DNA of 64,000 nt from Sphingobacterium sp. SGR-19 (GTDB lineage Bacteria; Bacteroidota; Bacteroidia; Sphingobacteriales; Sphingobacteriaceae): assembly GCF_011043555.1 (NCBI RefSeq), contig NZ_JAAKGS010000004.1:248001-312000 (forward strand), given 5' to 3'. A model generated the notes under the pieces. The model saw nothing but the letters and a program-made list of their open reading frames with translations. It had not been told where the DNA came from and made no database searches. Positions 52,813 to 62,747 of this stretch are shown in pieces (the stretch's first letter is position 1; every line of letters begins with the position of its first letter). The translations under genes were made by a program, and so were the position numbers.

Positions 52813-54348
52813 TTAAATCGCATCCACACAATTAATCCCGTCGATTGCGGCTGATACAATTCCACCGGCATAACCTGCACCCTCCCCACAAGGATAAAGT
52901 CCGGAAACTTCCGGATGTTGCAAAGTCTCCTTATCACGAGGAATACGAATAGGGGAGGAGGTACGGGACTCGACACCCACTAAAACGGCATCATTGGTAT
53001 AGTATCCTTTCATCTTCTTGCCAAAGAGAGGAAGCGCTCCACGTAATGCTTGGTGCACAAAAGGCGGTAACACTTCATTAAGGTCGACGCTTTTTGTCCC
53101 CGGCTTATAGGAGTTTTCGGGAAGGGTTGTCGATATTTTTTGCTGTACAAAATCAACCATACGTTGCGCCGGAGCGACCAAGTTGCCACCCCCTAACCGA
53201 AATGACTGTTGTTCTACTTCTTGTTGAAATCGTAGCAATGCGAATGGATCAGATAATGAATTTGGTACATCTTCTAAATTGATTTGGATAACGGTACCTG
53301 AATTGGCGTGTGGATTATTCCGTTTTGACGGAGACCAACCATTGACGACGATCTCCCTATCTTCTGTAGCACAAGGGGCAATAATTCCACCCGGGCACAT
53401 ACAAAATGAAAACACACCGCGCTTATTGACCTGTTCCACCAGACTATAGTAAGCAGGTGGCAGATTTTCCGGACGTATCGTGCAATGATATTGTGCTTGA
53501 TCGATGATTTCCTGTGGGTGTTCGATTCGCACGCCTAATGCAAAAGGTTTAGCTTCTATCAACCAGCCTTTCCGCTGAAAAAGATGGAAGATGTCACGGG
53601 CGGAATGACCCGTAGCTACGATGACGTGATGCGCATGTATCGCGTCTCCTGACGACGTGCGTACTCCTTTTATCTTTCCAAAATCGGCAAGAATATCATC
53701 TACTCGGCAATCGAATCTTATTTCTCCTCCATGTTCCAAGATGGTGTTGCGCATATCTTCGATAATATGGGGGAGCTTGTTAGTGCCTATATGGGGTCGG
53801 GCGTCGACCAAAATATCATGTGGAGCACCATGCTGTACAAAAATCTGCAGCACTTTATCCACATCGCCGCGCTTGTTGGAACGTGTATACAGCTTGCCAT
53901 CCGAATACGTGCCCGCCCCACCTTCGCCAAAACAGTAATTGGATTCGGGATTTACTACACCCTCCCGATTTATCTTTGCTAAATCCCGTCGTCTATCCTT
54001 TACGGGTTTTCCACGTTCCAATACAATAGGTTTAAATCCGCGCTCCAAACATCGGTACGCGGCAAACAGACCTGCCGGTCCAGCTCCGATGATAATGACA
54101 GGTGCAGCATGATGCACGTCATTAATGGAGGAAGTAAATACTTCGGGAAGACGAGGCTCGTCGATATAGAAAACGACGCGAAGACGATACACGGCTTTGC
54201 GGCCTCTGGCGTCAATGGAGCGCTTGCGGATGTGGTGCCCCTGTATGCGCGAGCGATCTACCTTTAATTGTTCCGCGCCGAGGGCGATAAGAGTGTCGGT
54301 GTCATGGATTTGATCGGGAAATACCGCGATTTCAATTTCTTTCTGCAT
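52813..54348 (-). CDS. FAD-dependent dehydrogenase (COG2509-like)
   Basis: 511 residues. An N-terminal domain of about 90 residues (EIAVFPDQIHDTDTLIALGA) precedes the FAD Rossmann motif VIIIGAGPAGLFAAYRCLER near residues 84-103. Conserved family segments follow: NYCFGEGGAGTYSDGKLYTR near residues 143-162, HIVATGHSARDIF-like (HHVIVATGHSARDIF), CMCPGGIIAPCATEDREIVVNGWS near residues 318-341 (two parts) and the C-terminal FAD loop YPCGEGAGYAGGIVSAAIDG. The family has no established biochemical role, though a flavin reductase or dehydrogenase activity is expected. Its promoter abuts repeat copy 3. Confidence 0.85.
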   Translation of the reverse strand: MQKEIEIAVFPDQIHDTDTLIALGAEQLKVDRSRIQGHHIRKRSIDARGRKAVYRLRVVFYIDEPRLPEVFTSSINDVHHAAPVIIIGAGPAGLFAAYRCLERGFKPIVLERGKPVKDRRRDLAKINREGVVNPESNYCFGEGGAGTYSDGKLYTRSNKRGDVDKVLQIFVQHGAPHDILVDARPHIGTNKLPHIIEDMRNTILEHGGEIRFDCRVDDILADFGKIKGVRTSSGDAIHAHHVIVATGHSARDIFHLFQRKGWLIEAKPFALGVRIEHPQEIIDQAQYHCTIRPENLPPAYYSLVEQVNKRGVFSFCMCPGGIIAPCATEDREIVVNGWSPSKRNNPHANSGTVIQINLEDVPNSLSDPFALLRFQQEVEQQSFRLGGGNLVAPAQRMVDFVQQKISTTLPENSYKPGTKSVDLNEVLPPFVHQALRGALPLFGKKMKGYYTNDAVLVGVESRTSSPIRIPRDKETLQHPEVSGLYPCGEGAGYAGGIVSAAIDGINCVDAI

Positions 54349-54382
54349 ATCTAATGGTTGGGTTTTTATCCCAAAAACACCA

Positions 54383-54390
54383 CAAAGGTA
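54383..54390 (-). promoter_or_regulatory. -7 promoter element (TACCTTTG) for the FAD dehydrogenase gene
   Basis: On the minus strand TACCTTTG lies 34 bp upstream of the ATG at 54348 and borders the terminal hairpin of repeat copy 3 at 54396. Confidence 0.6.
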
Positions 54391-54395
54391 GTTTC

Positions 54396-55008
54396 TTTTC
54401 TTTTTTCCTTGACGAAAAAAGAAACAAAAAAGTCAAGGCTGAATATGGTTTTGCTATTTTTCTTTGGCTATTCCTAAACAGCATGAAACTCGCTGCGCTC
54501 AAACAACATGCTGTTTTTGACGGAATATCTTGTAGAAAAATGGTCGCAAAACAATATAAGGCCGTTTTTAACCCGCATCACAGCGAGGCGTTCTTGAGCG
54601 CTTTTATTTACGCATTTTGCACCATCCATCATTACCATAAAAGGTCACATCCAAATGTTTTACAACTGTACAAACTTATTCCTGCACTATCCCATATGTA
54701 AAACATTTGAAGTGACGATTTTTTTTGTTTCTTTTTTTTGGGGAAAAAAGAAATGGTATTTTTATTTTGTTTTTAACAGAATAGTCTTCGTAAAAATCGA
54801 CGCAGAACGATACGATGTCGATTTAACCCACATCATCGCGAGGCGTTCTTGAGCGCTTTTATATATGCATTTGCACCATCCCCAATTAACATAAAAGGTC
54901 ACATCCAAATGTTTTACAACTGTACAAACTTATTCCTGCACTATCCCGTATGTAAAACATTTGAAGTGACGATTTTTTTTGTTTCTTTTTTTGGGGGAAA
55001 AAAAGAAA
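54396..55008 (+). repeat. Dispersed intergenic structured element, copy 3 with tandem duplication (613 bp)
   Basis: It fills most of the 696 bp divergent gap between the FAD dehydrogenase and lemA. It starts with an A/T hairpin near 54396-54424 and ends with GTTTC-T-run/GGGGG/A-run hairpins at 54753 and 55008. The part 54585-54765 is repeated at 54840-55020, 181 bp each, period 255 bp and nearly identical. Modules have lower stem GTCAC/GTGAC (54644-54648/54712-54716; 54898-54902/54966-54970) and upper stem CAAATGTTTTACA/TGTAAAACATTTG (54652-54664/54697-54709; 54906-54918/54951-54963). A further hairpin is AAACAGCATG (54476-54485)/CATGCTGTTT (54507-54516). No conserved coding frame. Confidence 0.88.
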
Positions 55009-55044
55009 TGGTATTTTTATAAAAATTTGAATAAAACTTCACAG

Positions 55045-55623
55045 ATGAAAAGATTAGTTATTGCAATCGTCGGTTTGTTTACAGCGCTGTCATTCAGCTC
55101 CTGTGGGTATAACACCATGGTCTCCAAAGATGAGAACGTTAAAGGAAAATGGGCACAGGTAGAAAATGCCTATCAACGCCGTGCGGACTTGATTCCGAAT
55201 TTGGTAGCAACTGTAAAGGGTGCGGCCGAACACGAAGAGGGTACGTTGACTGCGGTTGTAGAAGCACGTGCAAAAGCTACTTCGGTTACCGTTGATCCGT
55301 CTAATTTATCAGAAGAGGCTATTGCGAATTATCAGCAGACCCAAGACGCATTGTCACAGTCAATCGGGAGGTTGTTAGTAAGTGTGGAAGCTTATCCTGA
55401 TTTGAAAGCAAATTCGAACTTCCAAGAATTGCAGGTACAACTTGAAGGTACGGAAAATCGTATTTCTGTCGAACGCCGTTCATACAATGAAGCCGTTCAG
55501 GATTATAATACCACGGTAAGGAGTTTTCCAAATAATATGATGGCTGGAATTTTTGGCTTTAAACCGAAAGGAACCTTTAAAGCGGCAGAGGGAGCTGACA
55601 AAGCGCCTACGGTTGAGTTTTAG
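55045..55623 (+). CDS. lemA: LemA family lipoprotein
   Basis: 192 residues from the ATG at 55045; the upstream in-frame start at 54979 lies in the repeat end. The signal is RLVIAIVGLFTALSFSSC, lipobox Cys near residue 20. The helical LemA core follows: KGKWAQVENAYQRRADLIPNLVATVKGAAEHE near residues 32-63 (two parts), VEAYPDLKANSNFQELQVQLEGTENRISVERRSYNEAVQDYN and the end FGFKPKGTF. Function is not established; LemA often occurs with TPM/YgcG proteins, as in this three-gene set. It is 45 bp upstream of the first TPM gene. Confidence 0.93.
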   Translation: MKRLVIAIVGLFTALSFSSCGYNTMVSKDENVKGKWAQVENAYQRRADLIPNLVATVKGAAEHEEGTLTAVVEARAKATSVTVDPSNLSEEAIANYQQTQDALSQSIGRLLVSVEAYPDLKANSNFQELQVQLEGTENRISVERRSYNEAVQDYNTTVRSFPNNMMAGIFGFKPKGTFKAAEGADKAPTVEF

Positions 55624-55668
55624 GATTATTATATTATAATAACGGAAAGATGAACAGGAGGGCTTGAT

Positions 55669-56103
55669 ATGGACATATTTTCAACAGAAGAACAAGATCG
55701 TATTGTTCAGGCCATTAGTGTGGCAGAAGCAAAAACGTCGGGCGAGATTCGACTCGTAATCGATAAAAAATTAAAGACAACTTCTGCGATGGATGCAGCC
55801 GTTTCCTATTTCGAGGAGCTGGAAATGCATAAAACAGGACTCCGCAATGGCGTTCTTATTTATATGGCCATCGATGATCACGAATTTGCTATAATAGGCG
55901 ACCGTGGCCTAGATACAAAAGTAGAAGCCAATTTTTGGGATGAGACGAAAGAACTAATGATCTCTTTCTTTCGCCGCAGTGATATCGTGCAAGGACTAAT
56001 TGAAGGGATACACGATGTGGGAGAACAGCTACAGAAGTATTTTCCCCGTGGTGTTGATGATGTAAATGAACTTCCAAATGATATCCATTTTGGAACAAAT
56101 TAA
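55669..56103 (+). CDS. TPM domain protein, soluble
   Basis: 144 residues, no signal peptide. The TPM (TLP18.3/Psb32/MOLO-1) fold is seen as FSTEEQDRIVQAISVAEAKTSGEIRLVI near residues 3-30 (two parts), then HKTGLRNGVLIYMAIDDHEFAIIGDRGL near residues 49-77 and FRRSDIVQGLIEGIHDVGEQLQKYFP near residues 103-129. It is the second gene of the lemA set and lies just before the membrane-bound TPM protein. Its function is unknown; TPM domains in some bacteria have phosphatase activity. Confidence 0.88.
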   Translation: MDIFSTEEQDRIVQAISVAEAKTSGEIRLVIDKKLKTTSAMDAAVSYFEELEMHKTGLRNGVLIYMAIDDHEFAIIGDRGLDTKVEANFWDETKELMISFFRRSDIVQGLIEGIHDVGEQLQKYFPRGVDDVNELPNDIHFGTN

Positions 56104-56110
56104 AAATCCA

Positions 56111-56923
56111 ATGCGAGTATATATGTTGACTAAACCGACCTTGAAATGGATTGGAGTGATGTTTTTTGTGTTATTGAGTTCGATTTTTTCGCTTTATGCA
56201 CAAAATTTACCGGAAGCGCCGAACCATTTGGTTACCGATTATACGGGAACATTGACTGACACGGAAGTTCAGGCATTGGAAAGAAAACTACTCGCATTCG
56301 AGGACTCTACATCAACGCAGATTGCGGTCGTGTTGATTCGCACGACCGAGGGTTATGATGTTGCCGATTATGCCGTACGGTTAGGTCAGAAGTGGGGTGT
56401 CGGAGGTAAAAAATACAACAATGGGGTTATTTTATTAGCTGCATTGGAAGACCGAACAGTTACGATCCAAACAGGTTACGGGATGGAGGGCGCCTTACCC
56501 GATATCATAGCTCATCGGATTATCCAAAATGAAATAAGACCGAATTTTAGTCGGCAGCAATATTATCAAGGGCTTGATGCTGCAACAAACGCAATTATTG
56601 CGTATACAAAAGGTGAATACAAAGCTGATCCCCGTGATCGGCGGGAAAGAGGTGATGGCGTACCGGTTATCCTAATCGTTATTATCGTGATCGTTATCAT
56701 ATCCCTGTTCTCTAAAGGTGGCGGCGGCGGACGTGGTGGACGCGTGATGACCGGTAGGGGAGCTTCGGATATTTTCTGGTGGACACTGCTTAGTGGTATG
56801 GGAAGAAGTGGTGGCGGCGGAAGTGGCGGCTTCGGAGACAGTGGTGGCTTCGGTGGAGGAGGAGGTTTTGGCGGGTTCGGCGGAGGCGGCTTTGGCGGCG
56901 GCGGCGCTAGTGGACGATGGTAA
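56111..56923 (+). CDS. TPM domain protein with signal peptide and glycine-rich tail (YgcG-like)
   Basis: 270 residues from the ATG at 56111 (56123 also possible). Signal peptide WIGVMFFVLLSSIFSLYAQN, then the TPM domain PNHLVTDYTGTLTDTEVQAL ... SSTQIAVVLIRTTEGYDVAD ... GGKKYNNGVILLAALEDRTVTIQTGYGMEG. A membrane segment VPVILIVIIVIVIISLFS near residues 182-199 follows, and the last 70 residues are glycine-rich (GGGGG, GGFGG repeats). In YgcG-type proteins this tail is typical. It would be anchored in the inner membrane with the TPM domain outside. Gene order lemA - TPM - TPM supports a joint role in the envelope. Confidence 0.88.
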   Translation: MRVYMLTKPTLKWIGVMFFVLLSSIFSLYAQNLPEAPNHLVTDYTGTLTDTEVQALERKLLAFEDSTSTQIAVVLIRTTEGYDVADYAVRLGQKWGVGGKKYNNGVILLAALEDRTVTIQTGYGMEGALPDIIAHRIIQNEIRPNFSRQQYYQGLDAATNAIIAYTKGEYKADPRDRRERGDGVPVILIVIIVIVIISLFSKGGGGGRGGRVMTGRGASDIFWWTLLSGMGRSGGGGSGGFGDSGGFGGGGGFGGFGGGGFGGGGASGRW

Positions 56924-56971
56924 CAATTCTTATACGTTGTAACAAATTGTTCCTATCCACGTTATCATAGG

Positions 56972-58123
56972 ATGAGCATAAGCATGAGAAAAAGGTTATT
57001 AACAATTTTAGGGCTGATTCCCTTGTTCGTATTTTCGCAAGAGGATTTTACCTTAAAGGGAAAAATAAAGGGACTACAGAACGGAGCGAAAGTTTTTTTC
57101 CAATATAGAGATAATGGAGAGACTATTTTAGATTCCACAACGGTTAAGAGGGGCAGATTCAAGTACCAAGGATCGGTAACACAACCAACTCCCGCAACGT
57201 TAATTTTAGCAGACACTGGACAGACCATGTCCGAACTGCGTGGAAAAGAGGAACAACCACCTATTAATTCCGTCTATTTATCTAAGGGTGTAATTAAGCT
57301 GGAAGGTGATGATTTCGCAACAGCCAAGGGAAGAGGAAATAGGATCAATAAAGATTACGCAAAATATAAAAAGCTGTCGGACGAGATTTATGAGGGTTTT
57401 GCAGCTTTGGATGCGGAATATGAAGCCGCTCCAGATAAAAAAAAGCAAGATGAAGCTTTTCTCCAAGAATTAGATACAAAAGCGGAGGCGCTTTATAAAA
57501 AGCAGAAGACCCTGACTGAAGGATTTGTAAGAGATAATCCCAAGAGTTATATATCGCTGACTGTTTTGAACGAAATAGTTTCGACAGAAAACGTAGTCAG
57601 TTTTGTAAAACCAGCGTATAAACGGATGTCAAATAGCTTAAAGATGACAGACCTGGGTAAAAGTCTAGGCGAGAAGATTGCCAGCATGGAAAAACTCGCG
57701 GTCGGCGCGTTGGCTCCCGATTTTACACTGCCTGATACAGCCGGCAATGAATTAGCGCTTTCTTCTTTGCGAGGTAAGTATGTGTTAGTGGACTTCTGGG
57801 CGAGTTGGTGCGGTCCCTGCCGTCACGAGAATCCTACAGTAGTTGCAGCTTTTGAGAAATTTAAAGATAAAAACTTTACTGTTTTAGGTGTGTCGCTAGA
57901 TCGACCGGGAAAAAAAGAAGACTGGATGAAAGCTATTCACGATGACAAGTTGGAACAATGGCCACACGTATCCGATCTACAATTTTGGAATTCGCCGGTA
58001 GTGAAATTATATTCCATTCGAGGTATTCCCCAAAATTATTTACTTGATCCCGAAGGAAAAATTATCGCTTCGAATCTAAGAGGTCCTGCATTGGAAGAAA
58101 AGCTAAAAGAGGTCTTGAATTAA
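56972..58123 (+). CDS. TlpA-like thioredoxin with N-terminal DUF4369 domain
   Basis: 383 residues (start at 56972; ATG at 56984 gives a tidier signal peptide RKRLLTILGLIPLFVFSQ). Residues 20-110 form a DUF4369-like beta domain (FTLKGKIKGLQNGAKVFFQY, TPATLILADTGQT). A charged helical region follows, then the thioredoxin domain at about residues 245-383: VGALAPDFTLPDTAGNELAL, DFWASWCGPCRHENPTVVAA with the CGPC active site near residues 277-280, and GIPQNYLLDPEGKII. It reduces periplasmic disulfides, as in cytochrome c maturation. Ends at a perfect palindromic terminator shared with pgi. Confidence 0.9.
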   Translation: MSISMRKRLLTILGLIPLFVFSQEDFTLKGKIKGLQNGAKVFFQYRDNGETILDSTTVKRGRFKYQGSVTQPTPATLILADTGQTMSELRGKEEQPPINSVYLSKGVIKLEGDDFATAKGRGNRINKDYAKYKKLSDEIYEGFAALDAEYEAAPDKKKQDEAFLQELDTKAEALYKKQKTLTEGFVRDNPKSYISLTVLNEIVSTENVVSFVKPAYKRMSNSLKMTDLGKSLGEKIASMEKLAVGALAPDFTLPDTAGNELALSSLRGKYVLVDFWASWCGPCRHENPTVVAAFEKFKDKNFTVLGVSLDRPGKKEDWMKAIHDDKLEQWPHVSDLQFWNSPVVKLYSIRGIPQNYLLDPEGKIIASNLRGPALEEKLKEVLN

Positions 58124-58157
58124 AAAACAAATAGGAGCGAATTCGCTCCTATTTGTT

Positions 58158-58159
<2 letters not shown>
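58124..58159. terminator. Perfect 36 bp palindrome, bidirectional terminator
   Basis: The sequence 58124-58159 is self-complementary throughout, centred on GAATTC, with an A-run on one side and a T-run on the other. It sits between the convergent TlpA-like and pgi genes and includes two bases of the pgi stop codon. Confidence 0.85.
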
Positions 58160-59816
<1,657 letters not shown>

Positions 59817-59833
59817 TTATTTTTTATCGAGAC

Positions 59834-59841
59834 CAAAGATA
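59834..59841 (-). promoter_or_regulatory. -7 promoter element (TATCTTTG) for pgi
   Basis: On the minus strand TATCTTTG lies 29 bp upstream of the pgi ATG at 59804. Confidence 0.6.
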
Positions 59842-59891
59842 GCTTTTTTTGACTTTTTTTCTGAATTTGTTTGTTGCAATAGGCCATCAAG

Positions 59892-59937
59892 AACCTCCAT
59901 GAACTTTAATAATTACCGATTAGGATTCATGGAGGTT
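59892..59937 (+). promoter_or_regulatory. Inverted repeat with T-run upstream of prfB
   Basis: AACCTCCATGAA (59892-59903) pairs perfectly over 12 bp with TTCATGGAGGTT (59926-59937), with a 22 nt loop. A T-rich run follows (TTTTATTTTAATTTT) up to the prfB ATG at 59955. On the plus strand it has the form of a terminator, although no plus-strand gene lies just upstream, so it could be an attenuator or an insulator of stray transcription. Confidence 0.55.
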
Positions 59938-59954
59938 TTATTTTAATTTTGAGC

Positions 59955-61032
59955 ATGACCAAGGAACAAATTCAAGACTTGAGGGATAGAGTAACGTCCC
60001 TAAGGAGGCATCTTTGACATTGATGCGAAGAAATCAGAGATAACAGAAAGGACAGAAATCACGCTGCGTCCGGATTTTTGGGATGATCCTAAGGCGGCAG
60101 AGAAAGTGTTGCAGGAAATTAAAGGGTTGAAACTATGGACCGAACATTTTGACGAAGTGGCTGCTGCGGTGGAGGATGTCGGTGTCATGTACGAGTTTTT
60201 TCAATCCGGTGACGCGAGTGAGCAAGACGCAAATGAACAATATGAATTGGCTCTTTCGCAAGTAGAGGAATTGGAGTTTAAAAACATGCTGAGCTCTGAA
60301 GAAGACCAGCTTGACGCTATTTTGCAGATTACGGCAGGAGCAGGCGGGACTGAATCTTGCGACTGGGCTTCCATGTTGATGCGAATGTATATCATGTGGG
60401 GTGAAAAACATGGGTGCAAGGTAGTGGAACAGGATTATCAGGAAGGTGATGTAGCGGGGATCAAAACCGTGACGTTACAATTTTCTGGAAATTTTGCTTA
60501 CGGCTATCTGAAAGGAGAGAATGGGGTACACCGTCTAGTTCGGATCTCGCCATTTGATTCCAATGCAAAACGGCATACATCTTTTGCTTCGGTATATGTT
60601 TATCCATTGGTGGATGATAATATCGAAATAGAGATAAAGGATGCCGATATCGAATGGGATACTTTTCGTGCTGGCGGGGCGGGAGGACAAAACGTGAACA
60701 AGGTCGAGACAGCTGTCCGTCTACACCATAAGCCGACGGGAATTATCATTAAAAACCAGGAATCGCGCTCACAGCTCCAAAATAAGGAAAATGCGCTGCG
60801 TTTATTGAAATCTCAACTTTATGAGATAGAGATGCGTAAACGACAGGAAGCAACCGCAGCCATTGAAGGCTCCAAGAAAAAGATAGAATGGGGTTCGCAG
60901 ATTCGTAACTACGTGCTGCATCCCTATAAATTGATCAAAGACCTACGAACAAATGTAGAAACATCCAATACGCAAGCCGTGCTGGATGGCGAACTCGATG
61001 CGTTTTTGAAAGCTTACTTAATGGAATTTTAA
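59955..61032 (+). CDS. prfB: Peptide chain release factor 2 with programmed +1 frameshift
   Basis: The short first frame starts at the ATG at 59955 ([20 protein letters not shown]) and stops at TGA 60015-60017. The main frame resumes one base later at 60016 and runs to 61032, giving a total of 358 residues. The shift site CTT-TGA-C with upstream AGGAGG is the classic RF2 autoregulation site. The main protein has the SPF tripeptide ([14 protein letters not shown]) for UGA recognition and [14 protein letters not shown] with GGQ for peptide release. RF2 reads UGA and UAA stops. Length is close to E. coli RF2 (365). Not a pseudogene. Confidence 0.96.
60002..60018 (+). promoter_or_regulatory. prfB frameshift signal (SD-like site plus CTT-TGA-C)
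   Basis: AAGGAGG (60002-60008) is separated by 3 nt from CTT-TGA-C (60012-60018). Low RF2 activity lets ribosomes shift +1 at CTT, so RF2 level is self-controlled. The element also shows that this genome's 16S rRNA tail must still pair with AGGAGG. Confidence 0.93.
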
Positions 61033-61060
61033 TAGGGAAGTTGTATACAACTTCTCTATT
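61031..61060. terminator. Palindromic bidirectional terminator between prfB and dcd
   Basis: The 30 bp stretch 61031-61060 is a near-perfect palindrome (one G-T pair), with an A-run and T-rich flanks. It overlaps the ends of the two convergent genes. Confidence 0.75.
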
Positions 61061-61595
61061 AAAATGCATTTTTCCACATCATGCTCTCTACAGGGCGGAT
61101 GGTCTTGTTGTTGTATTTAGCGTTTCCTTTTGTATTATAAAAGGTTTCGATATCACCGTCTACAACGAAATAAATTAGCTGCCCAACAGGCATGCCGGCG
61201 TAAACCCGTACAGGCTGTGCTACGGAAATTTCCAACGTCCATGTATTGCAAAAGCCGACATCTCCTTTACCCGCGGTTGCGTGAATGTCGATCCCCAAAC
61301 GACCGGTACTGGACTTCCCTTCCAGAAAAGGAACGTGCCCGTGTGTTTCTGTATATTCTAACGTAACGCCCAGATAGAGCTTGCCTGGCTGGAGAATAAA
61401 TCCTTCTTCCGGTATTTCGAAATGTTCTATTTCGTTGTGTTTTTTTGCATCTAATACGCCGTCTTTATAGGTGGCGAGATACTTGCCCAAATGGACATCG
61501 TAAGAGTTCGTTCCCAGACATTTTCGGTCAAATGGTTCGATAACGATGCTGCCGTTATCTATTTCTTCTAGAATTCTTTTATCTGATAATATCAT
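61059..61595 (-). CDS. dcd: dCTP deaminase
   Basis: 178 residues. MILSDKRILEEIDNGSIVIEP is the usual N-terminus. GTNSYDVHLGKYLATYKDG near residues 29-47 and the nucleotide-binding segment LEGKSSTGRLGIDIHATAGKGDVGF near residues 90-114 are family signatures, the SSxxRxG loop binding phosphates and the Glu/Asp residues acting in catalysis. It converts dCTP to dUTP for dTMP synthesis. Length fits Dcd. It is 10 bp downstream of the 2OG oxygenase gene on the same strand and may be cotranscribed. Confidence 0.92.
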   Translation of the reverse strand: MILSDKRILEEIDNGSIVIEPFDRKCLGTNSYDVHLGKYLATYKDGVLDAKKHNEIEHFEIPEEGFILQPGKLYLGVTLEYTETHGHVPFLEGKSSTGRLGIDIHATAGKGDVGFCNTWTLEISVAQPVRVYAGMPVGQLIYFVVDGDIETFYNTKGNAKYNNKTIRPVESMMWKNAF

Positions 61596-61605
61596 TGTTT
61601 TTTTA

Positions 61606-62568
61606 TTACATTTTCAACCCAATCTCACGCAATCGTTCGTCCAGATACTGTCCCGCGGTATAATCTTTATACGTTTTCGGATAATTTTCGGAAATACAAG
61701 AATCCAAACAGGCCAGGCTCATGGACGCTTTTGGATGTAAGAAGAACGGCACGGAATACCGTGATGTTTTCATGAGTTCTCGCGGTGGGTTTACCACGCG
61801 GTGGGTGGTAGATTTAAGTTTATTGTTCGTTAACCGTTGCAACATATCACCAACGTTCACCACAATATCCTCTCCTTTAGCTTTGATGGGGAACCATTCG
61901 CCGTCTTTTGTCCACACTTCCAAACCGTCAGCGCTCGCTCCGATAAGTAGGGTAATGAGATTGATATCTTCATGGGCACCAGCTCGAACAGCATCAGCTG
62001 GGATAGCGTCCGGATTTTCAATAGGAAAATAATGGATCGCCCGCAGAATAGAATTGCCGTTGATGACAAACTTTTCAAAATAGTCTTCTTCCAAATCTAA
62101 ATAAGAAGCAATAGCTTTGAGCAGTTCGCGCCCCGCATCCTCTAACTTTTTATAGACTTCTCCCGTTACTTCATTGAATCTGGGCAATTCTTCCACGATA
62201 ATGTTATCTGGAAAATCAGTTTTAGAATAATCCTCACCCACGATAGTTTGTCCACGTTGCCAGAATTCTTTTAAATCTGGTGTATGGGCATCTTTTGCTT
62301 TCTCTTTTCCTTTGGTCGTATACCCACGTTGTCCGGCTAATTCCGGAAATTCGTACTTCCGTTTAACGGCATCGGGAAGGTCAAAAAAAGCTTGCACAAC
62401 TGCATAGAGTTCATCAATGAGTTCTTGACTCAACCCATGATTTGCGATGGTTACGAATCCCGTCTCGTTAAATGCCGTTCCTATATCTTGTACAAATTGT
62501 TTTCGTTCTTCCGCACTACCCTGCGTATATTGAAGCAAATCCAATCGGGGAATATTTACTAATGCCAT
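61606..62568 (-). CDS. Isopenicillin N synthase-family 2-oxoglutarate/Fe(II) oxygenase
   Basis: 320 residues from the ATG at 62568 (a longer frame to 62634 runs into a hairpin and is not used). The N-terminal DIOX_N part is VNIPRLDLLQYTQGSAEERK then FNETGFVTIANHGLSQELID. The iron triad is visible as AGAHEDINLITLLIGASADG near residues 213-232 (HxD) and STTHRVVNPP near residues 271-280 (second His and 2OG-binding Arg). It is cytoplasmic and oxidises an unknown small molecule; the IPNS family spans many substrates, so no product is assigned. Followed by dcd after 10 bp. Confidence 0.88.
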   Translation of the reverse strand: MALVNIPRLDLLQYTQGSAEERKQFVQDIGTAFNETGFVTIANHGLSQELIDELYAVVQAFFDLPDAVKRKYEFPELAGQRGYTTKGKEKAKDAHTPDLKEFWQRGQTIVGEDYSKTDFPDNIIVEELPRFNEVTGEVYKKLEDAGRELLKAIASYLDLEEDYFEKFVINGNSILRAIHYFPIENPDAIPADAVRAGAHEDINLITLLIGASADGLEVWTKDGEWFPIKAKGEDIVVNVGDMLQRLTNNKLKSTTHRVVNPPRELMKTSRYSVPFFLHPKASMSLACLDSCISENYPKTYKDYTAGQYLDERLREIGLKM

Positions 62569-62606
62569 CGCTTTTTTTCTGTAAAAATAGGGAAAATTGT
62601 TTTGAT

Positions 62607-62631
62607 CTTCTTTTTCCCCGTGAAAAAGAAG
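62607..62631 (+). repeat. Possible remnant of a terminal hairpin of the dispersed element
   Basis: CTTCTTTTTC (62607-62616) pairs with GAAAAAGAAG (62622-62631) around a CCCGT loop, like the ends of the full copies. No GCGAC/GTGAC module follows, so the relation may be only similarity of two A/T hairpins. The gap 62569-62747 shows no other feature. Confidence 0.35.
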
Positions 62632-62747
62632 CAATGTTAAGGGAGGGGTTATGCAGTTGTATTGCGAATGCAGCGCATTTTATTTAGGTTTGCTATACAG
62701 AAATGATTGTTTTGAACCGATATTTATTTTGACGGGCCATTACGAAT

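Noticed and set aside
54354..54701. Reading frame of 115 codons over the start of repeat copy 3
   Set aside because: It lies in the structured element; the equivalent frame is broken in copies 1 and 2, and the sequence differences follow stem pairing instead of codon positions.
54655..54852. 66-codon frame spanning the duplicated module
   Set aside because: It begins within a stem-loop and is explained by the repeat.
54585..55020. Possible CRISPR array in the repeated region near lemA
   Set aside because: There are only two long direct copies (181 bp) and no short regular repeats with unique spacers; no cas gene is present.
56672..56926. Minus-strand frame rich in Ser/Thr/Ala
   Set aside because: It is the antisense shadow of the glycine-rich tail of the TPM protein.
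59955..60017. prfB read as a pseudogene because of the early TGA
   Set aside because: The AGGAGG and CTT-TGA-C arrangement is the known programmed frameshift of RF2, and the main frame is intact.
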